Source of the DNA: Candidatus Sulfotelmatobacter sp.
Lineage (GTDB): Bacteria; Acidobacteriota; Terriglobia; Terriglobales; Acidobacteriaceae
Direction: 5' to 3'
DNA length: 16,265 bases
NCBI GenBank assembly: GCA_030044775.1
Contig: JASICF010000228.1
Span: forward strand, 1 to 16,265
Shown: piece by piece, positions 14,169 to 16,265 of the stretch
How positions within the stretch are numbered: position 1 is the first letter of the stretch
Layout: every line of letters starts with the position of its first letter
Program-made: the position numbers and the translations under genes
Notes under the pieces: generated by a model
The model's database searches: none
The model's input: the letters and a program-made list of their open reading frames with translations, nothing else
What the model was told of the DNA's origin: nothing

Positions 14169-15299
14169 ATGCAACTCCGTGGCTGCGGCACCGCGCTAGT
14201 GACCCCGTTTCATCCGGATGATTCCATCGATGACGCGGCGCTGCGCAATCTGGTGGCGTGGCAGATTGACGCCGGAATCGACTTTCTGGTTCCCTGCGGT
14301 ACGACCGGCGAAACCCCCACTCTGAGCCATGATGAATGGCTGCGGGTGATCGACACCACGATTGAAGTGGCTGCAGGACGCGTGCCGATTGTCGCCGGCG
14401 CAAGTTCGAACTCGACGCACGATGCTGTCGAGAAAGCCAAAGAGGTCGCGGCGCGGCCGGGAGTCGATGCGATTCTTACCGCGTCTCCCTACTACAACAA
14501 ACCCACCCAGGAGGGCCAATACCGGCACTTCAAAGCAATTGCGGAAGCGGCTGGCGAAAAGGCGATCATTCTTTATAACGTGCCCGGACGCACGGCAGCG
14601 AACATCGAACCGGGCACCTTGGCGCGACTGGCCGAAATTCCGAATATCATTGGCGTGAAAGAAGCCAGCGGCAACATTACGCAAGTCGCAGAGGTGTTCA
14701 ACGCCGTGCCCGAAACATTCCTAGTTTTTTCCGGAGATGATGCTGTCACGCTCCCGGTAATCGCGCTGGGAGGGGTTGGAATTATCTCGGTCGCGTCGAA
14801 CGAGATTCCGCAAGAGATGACCAGCATGGTACGGGCGGCGCTGAGCAGTGACTGGGCGACGGCGCGCGGCATTCATCGCAAGTATCTGCCCTTGATGCAG
14901 GCAAACTTCATCGAGTCAAACCCGTTGCCTGTGAAGGCGGTTCTGGCGATGATGGGAAAGATCGAAGAAAACTATCGCCTGCCACTGCTGCCGATGCGGC
15001 GCGATACGCGATCCAAAGTACAGAAGATAGCAACCGAGGCCGGTCTGATTGCGGGTGGCGCTGTACCGTCTCGCGATGCGAAGGAATTTTACATTTATGA
15101 GAATTGGGCCGCCGGACCCCACAAGATTGTGTTGCATCGCGGATCGTGCGGGCAATGCAATCAAGGAAAAGGACGTCCGTCCGGGCACGACGCAAACCAT
15201 GCGCGTTGGCACGGGCCCTACGCCACGCTGGCGCAAGGACGCGAGATTGCGCACGGCATGACGGGAGTGCTGATCCGCAGCGAGTGCAAGTGCGTGTAG
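14169..15299 (+). CDS. dapA: 4-hydroxy-tetrahydrodipicolinate synthase with C-terminal Cys/His domain
   Basis: Condenses pyruvate with aspartate semialdehyde, first step committed to lysine/diaminopimelate. The TIM-barrel lyase fills about residues 1-293 and is complete: GTTGETPTL (44-52), SPYYNKP with Tyr109, ILYNVPGRTA with Tyr136 and Arg141, and Schiff-base Lys164 in GVKEASGN. Family members normally end near 290-300 residues; this one has 376. After KIATEAGLI (286-294) comes a short linker and an ~70-residue domain (306-376) rich in Cys and His: FYIYENW, His318, His323, Cys327-x2-Cys330, His340, His344, His348 and a terminal Cys373-x-Cys375. It looks like a small metal-binding protein joined in frame. 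No ATG, GTG or TTG immediately precedes it, so it is translated as part of DapA. Its role is unknown. ATG 14169 has no SD; dapD follows after 124 nt. Confidence 0.94.
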   Translation: MQLRGCGTALVTPFHPDDSIDDAALRNLVAWQIDAGIDFLVPCGTTGETPTLSHDEWLRVIDTTIEVAAGRVPIVAGASSNSTHDAVEKAKEVAARPGVDAILTASPYYNKPTQEGQYRHFKAIAEAAGEKAIILYNVPGRTAANIEPGTLARLAEIPNIIGVKEASGNITQVAEVFNAVPETFLVFSGDDAVTLPVIALGGVGIISVASNEIPQEMTSMVRAALSSDWATARGIHRKYLPLMQANFIESNPLPVKAVLAMMGKIEENYRLPLLPMRRDTRSKVQKIATEAGLIAGGAVPSRDAKEFYIYENWAAGPHKIVLHRGSCGQCNQGKGRPSGHDANHARWHGPYATLAQGREIAHGMTGVLIRSECKCV

Positions 15300-15308
15300 G
15301 GACAATTG

Positions 15309-15384
15309 TGATTGTTGATTTGTTGGCGATTGAAAAAACGGAAACCGACAAGTTCTCAATCTTCAATCAGCAATCAAAACAATC
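15309..15384. repeat. Nested inverted repeat of GATTG/CAATC units between dapA and dapD
   Basis: The arm 15309-15320 (TGATTGTTGATT) pairs with 15365-15376 (AATCAGCAATCA) over 12 positions with one G-U. Inside it GATTGA (15328-15333) pairs with TCAATC (15356-15361), and CGG-AAA-CCG (15339-15347) closes the tip. On the 3' side CAATC recurs at 15357, 15364, 15371 and 15380, the first three at 7-nt steps. A short T-run (15390-15394) follows, so it might act as a weak terminator or processing site, but its GC content is low. Confidence 0.55.
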
Positions 15385-15423
15385 AAGAATTTTTACGCAC
15401 CGCAAAAGTATCGATTCCCTTCC

Positions 15424-16265
15424 ATGCAATCTCTGAAAGCTTCGATTGAGCGTTTCGCCGCATTGAGCGATGTGCACAACAATGCCGAGGCGCGAGCTGT
15501 TTTTCTGGAGTTCCGCGACGCGCTGACGCAGGGCAAAATTCGCGCCGCGGAAAAAGGTGTCGATACAGCGAACCCTGATCGTTGGCTCGTTCACGCATGG
15601 GTGAAACAAGGCATTCTGCTGGGCTTCAGGATCGGCGAGTTGGCCGAAATGAATGCGGGCCTCTCTTTCGTCGATAAAGACACCTTCCCTGCCCGGCAGT
15701 TCTATCTTGGCGACCGCGTGCGGGTGGTTCCGGGCGGTTCGTCGGCGAGGCTCGGAGCCTACATCGCGCCGTCAGTGATTTGCATGCCACCGATGTTCGT
15801 CAATGTCGGAGCATACGTTGATGAAGGCACGATGATTGATTCTCATGCGCTGGTGGGATCGTGCGCGCAGATCGGCAAGCGAGTTCACTTGAGCGCGGCG
15901 GCGCAGATTGGCGGCGTGCTCGAGCCGGTGAATGCTGCGCCGGTGATTATTGAAAACGATGTATTGGTTGGCGGCAACTGCGGCGTGTATGAAGGAACCT
16001 TGGTGCGGGCGCGAGCCGTGCTGGGCGCAGGAACGATCTTGACGCGGTCGACGGCGCTTTACGACTTGGTGCGCGATAAGGTGTATCGCGCGACGGAGCA
16101 GGCTTCGCTTGAGGTACCGGAGGGTGCAGTGGTTGTGCCGGGATCACGCGCGGTGAAAAAAGGTAAAGCTGCGGAGATGGGAATTTCGTTGTATACGCCG
16201 GTGATTGTTAAATACCGCGATGAGAAAACGGATCGGGGGATCGAGCTGGAAGAGTGGTTGCGGTA
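15424..16265 (+). CDS. dapD: Tetrahydrodipicolinate N-succinyltransferase (3' end cut)
   Basis: Transfers succinyl from succinyl-CoA to tetrahydrodipicolinate in the succinylase branch of diaminopimelate synthesis. 280 codons are present, about the full family length; the last bases at the edge are TA, plausibly the start of the stop codon. The N-terminal helical domain includes KIRAAEKG (38-45), WVKQGILLGFRI (60-71). The left-handed beta-helix with hexapeptide repeats carries VNVGAYVDEGTMID, VGSCAQIG, VHLS and IGGVLEP, close to the E. coli DapD sequence. The C-terminal VPEGAVVVPGSRAV and the YTPVIVK strand complete the fold. ATG 15424 is the first start in this frame after a run without alternatives; there is no SD. 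Downstream dapC/dapE are not in the window. Confidence 0.95.
   Translation, partial: MQSLKASIERFAALSDVHNNAEARAVFLEFRDALTQGKIRAAEKGVDTANPDRWLVHAWVKQGILLGFRIGELAEMNAGLSFVDKDTFPARQFYLGDRVRVVPGGSSARLGAYIAPSVICMPPMFVNVGAYVDEGTMIDSHALVGSCAQIGKRVHLSAAAQIGGVLEPVNAAPVIIENDVLVGGNCGVYEGTLVRARAVLGAGTILTRSTALYDLVRDKVYRATEQASLEVPEGAVVVPGSRAVKKGKAAEMGISLYTPVIVKYRDEKTDRGIELEEWLR

Noticed and set aside
15049..15299. Separate small gene for the Cys/His domain after dapA
   Set aside because: No stop ends the DapA frame before it and no ATG, GTG or TTG in the right frame lies near the junction; one continuous protein is the simpler reading.
15424..16265. dapD as a truncated or broken gene
   Set aside because: The frame is intact through the full family length; only the window edge removes the last base or bases.

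Overview
The window looks like chromosomal DNA of an Acidobacteriota-type soil bacterium (Terriglobia / Koribacter-like). This placement is inference from the moderately high GC content, the gene content (a DUF4097 protein beside an ECF sigma / zinc-finger anti-sigma pair, an archaeal/fungal-type Asd, a short DapB) and the frequent SD-less starts. No marker such as rRNA is present. All recognised genes lie on the + strand, packed as housekeeping operons. I see no IS element, phage gene, CRISPR array, tRNA or rRNA.

Layout. (1) 337-4040: a lower-glycolysis operon, gap - pgk - macro-domain hydrolase - tpiA. The macro-domain gene is joined to pgk and tpiA by 4-nt start/stop overlaps (GTGA, ATGA), so it is translationally tied to the glycolytic enzymes. 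pgk also has a good extended -10 of its own. (2) 4276-5556: a lone MFS transporter resembling the eukaryotic MFSD1 family. (3) 5775-8107: an ECF sigma factor, its probable zinc-finger membrane anti-sigma factor, and a secreted DUF4097-type beta-repeat protein. (4) 8131-10677: a shikimate kinase with extra basic tails, a secreted protein of unknown function starting at a TTG with a strong SD, and an AI-2E/PerM-family membrane protein. (5) 10892 to the right edge: asd - lysC - dapB - dapA - dapD, the first committed steps from aspartate to diaminopimelate/lysine. The pathway uses the succinylase branch, because DapD is present. dapD lacks only its last base or bases at the window edge.

How the genes work together. 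Region 1 carries triose phosphates to 3-phosphoglycerate, plus an enzyme acting on ADP-ribose adducts of NAD. Region 3 is a likely envelope-stress or cell-surface regulon. Region 5 supplies meso-diaminopimelate for the cell wall and lysine. The LysC regulatory domain keeps the motif of the lysine-sensitive E. coli LysC, which suggests end-product control at the protein level. I see no lysine riboswitch.

Most unusual points: DapA is about 80 residues too long and ends in a compact Cys/His-rich domain (CxxC ... CxC) fused in frame to a complete lyase. A macro-domain hydrolase is embedded between pgk and tpiA. A nested inverted repeat built of CAATC/GATTG units lies between dapA and dapD. dapA may be transcribed as a leaderless mRNA.
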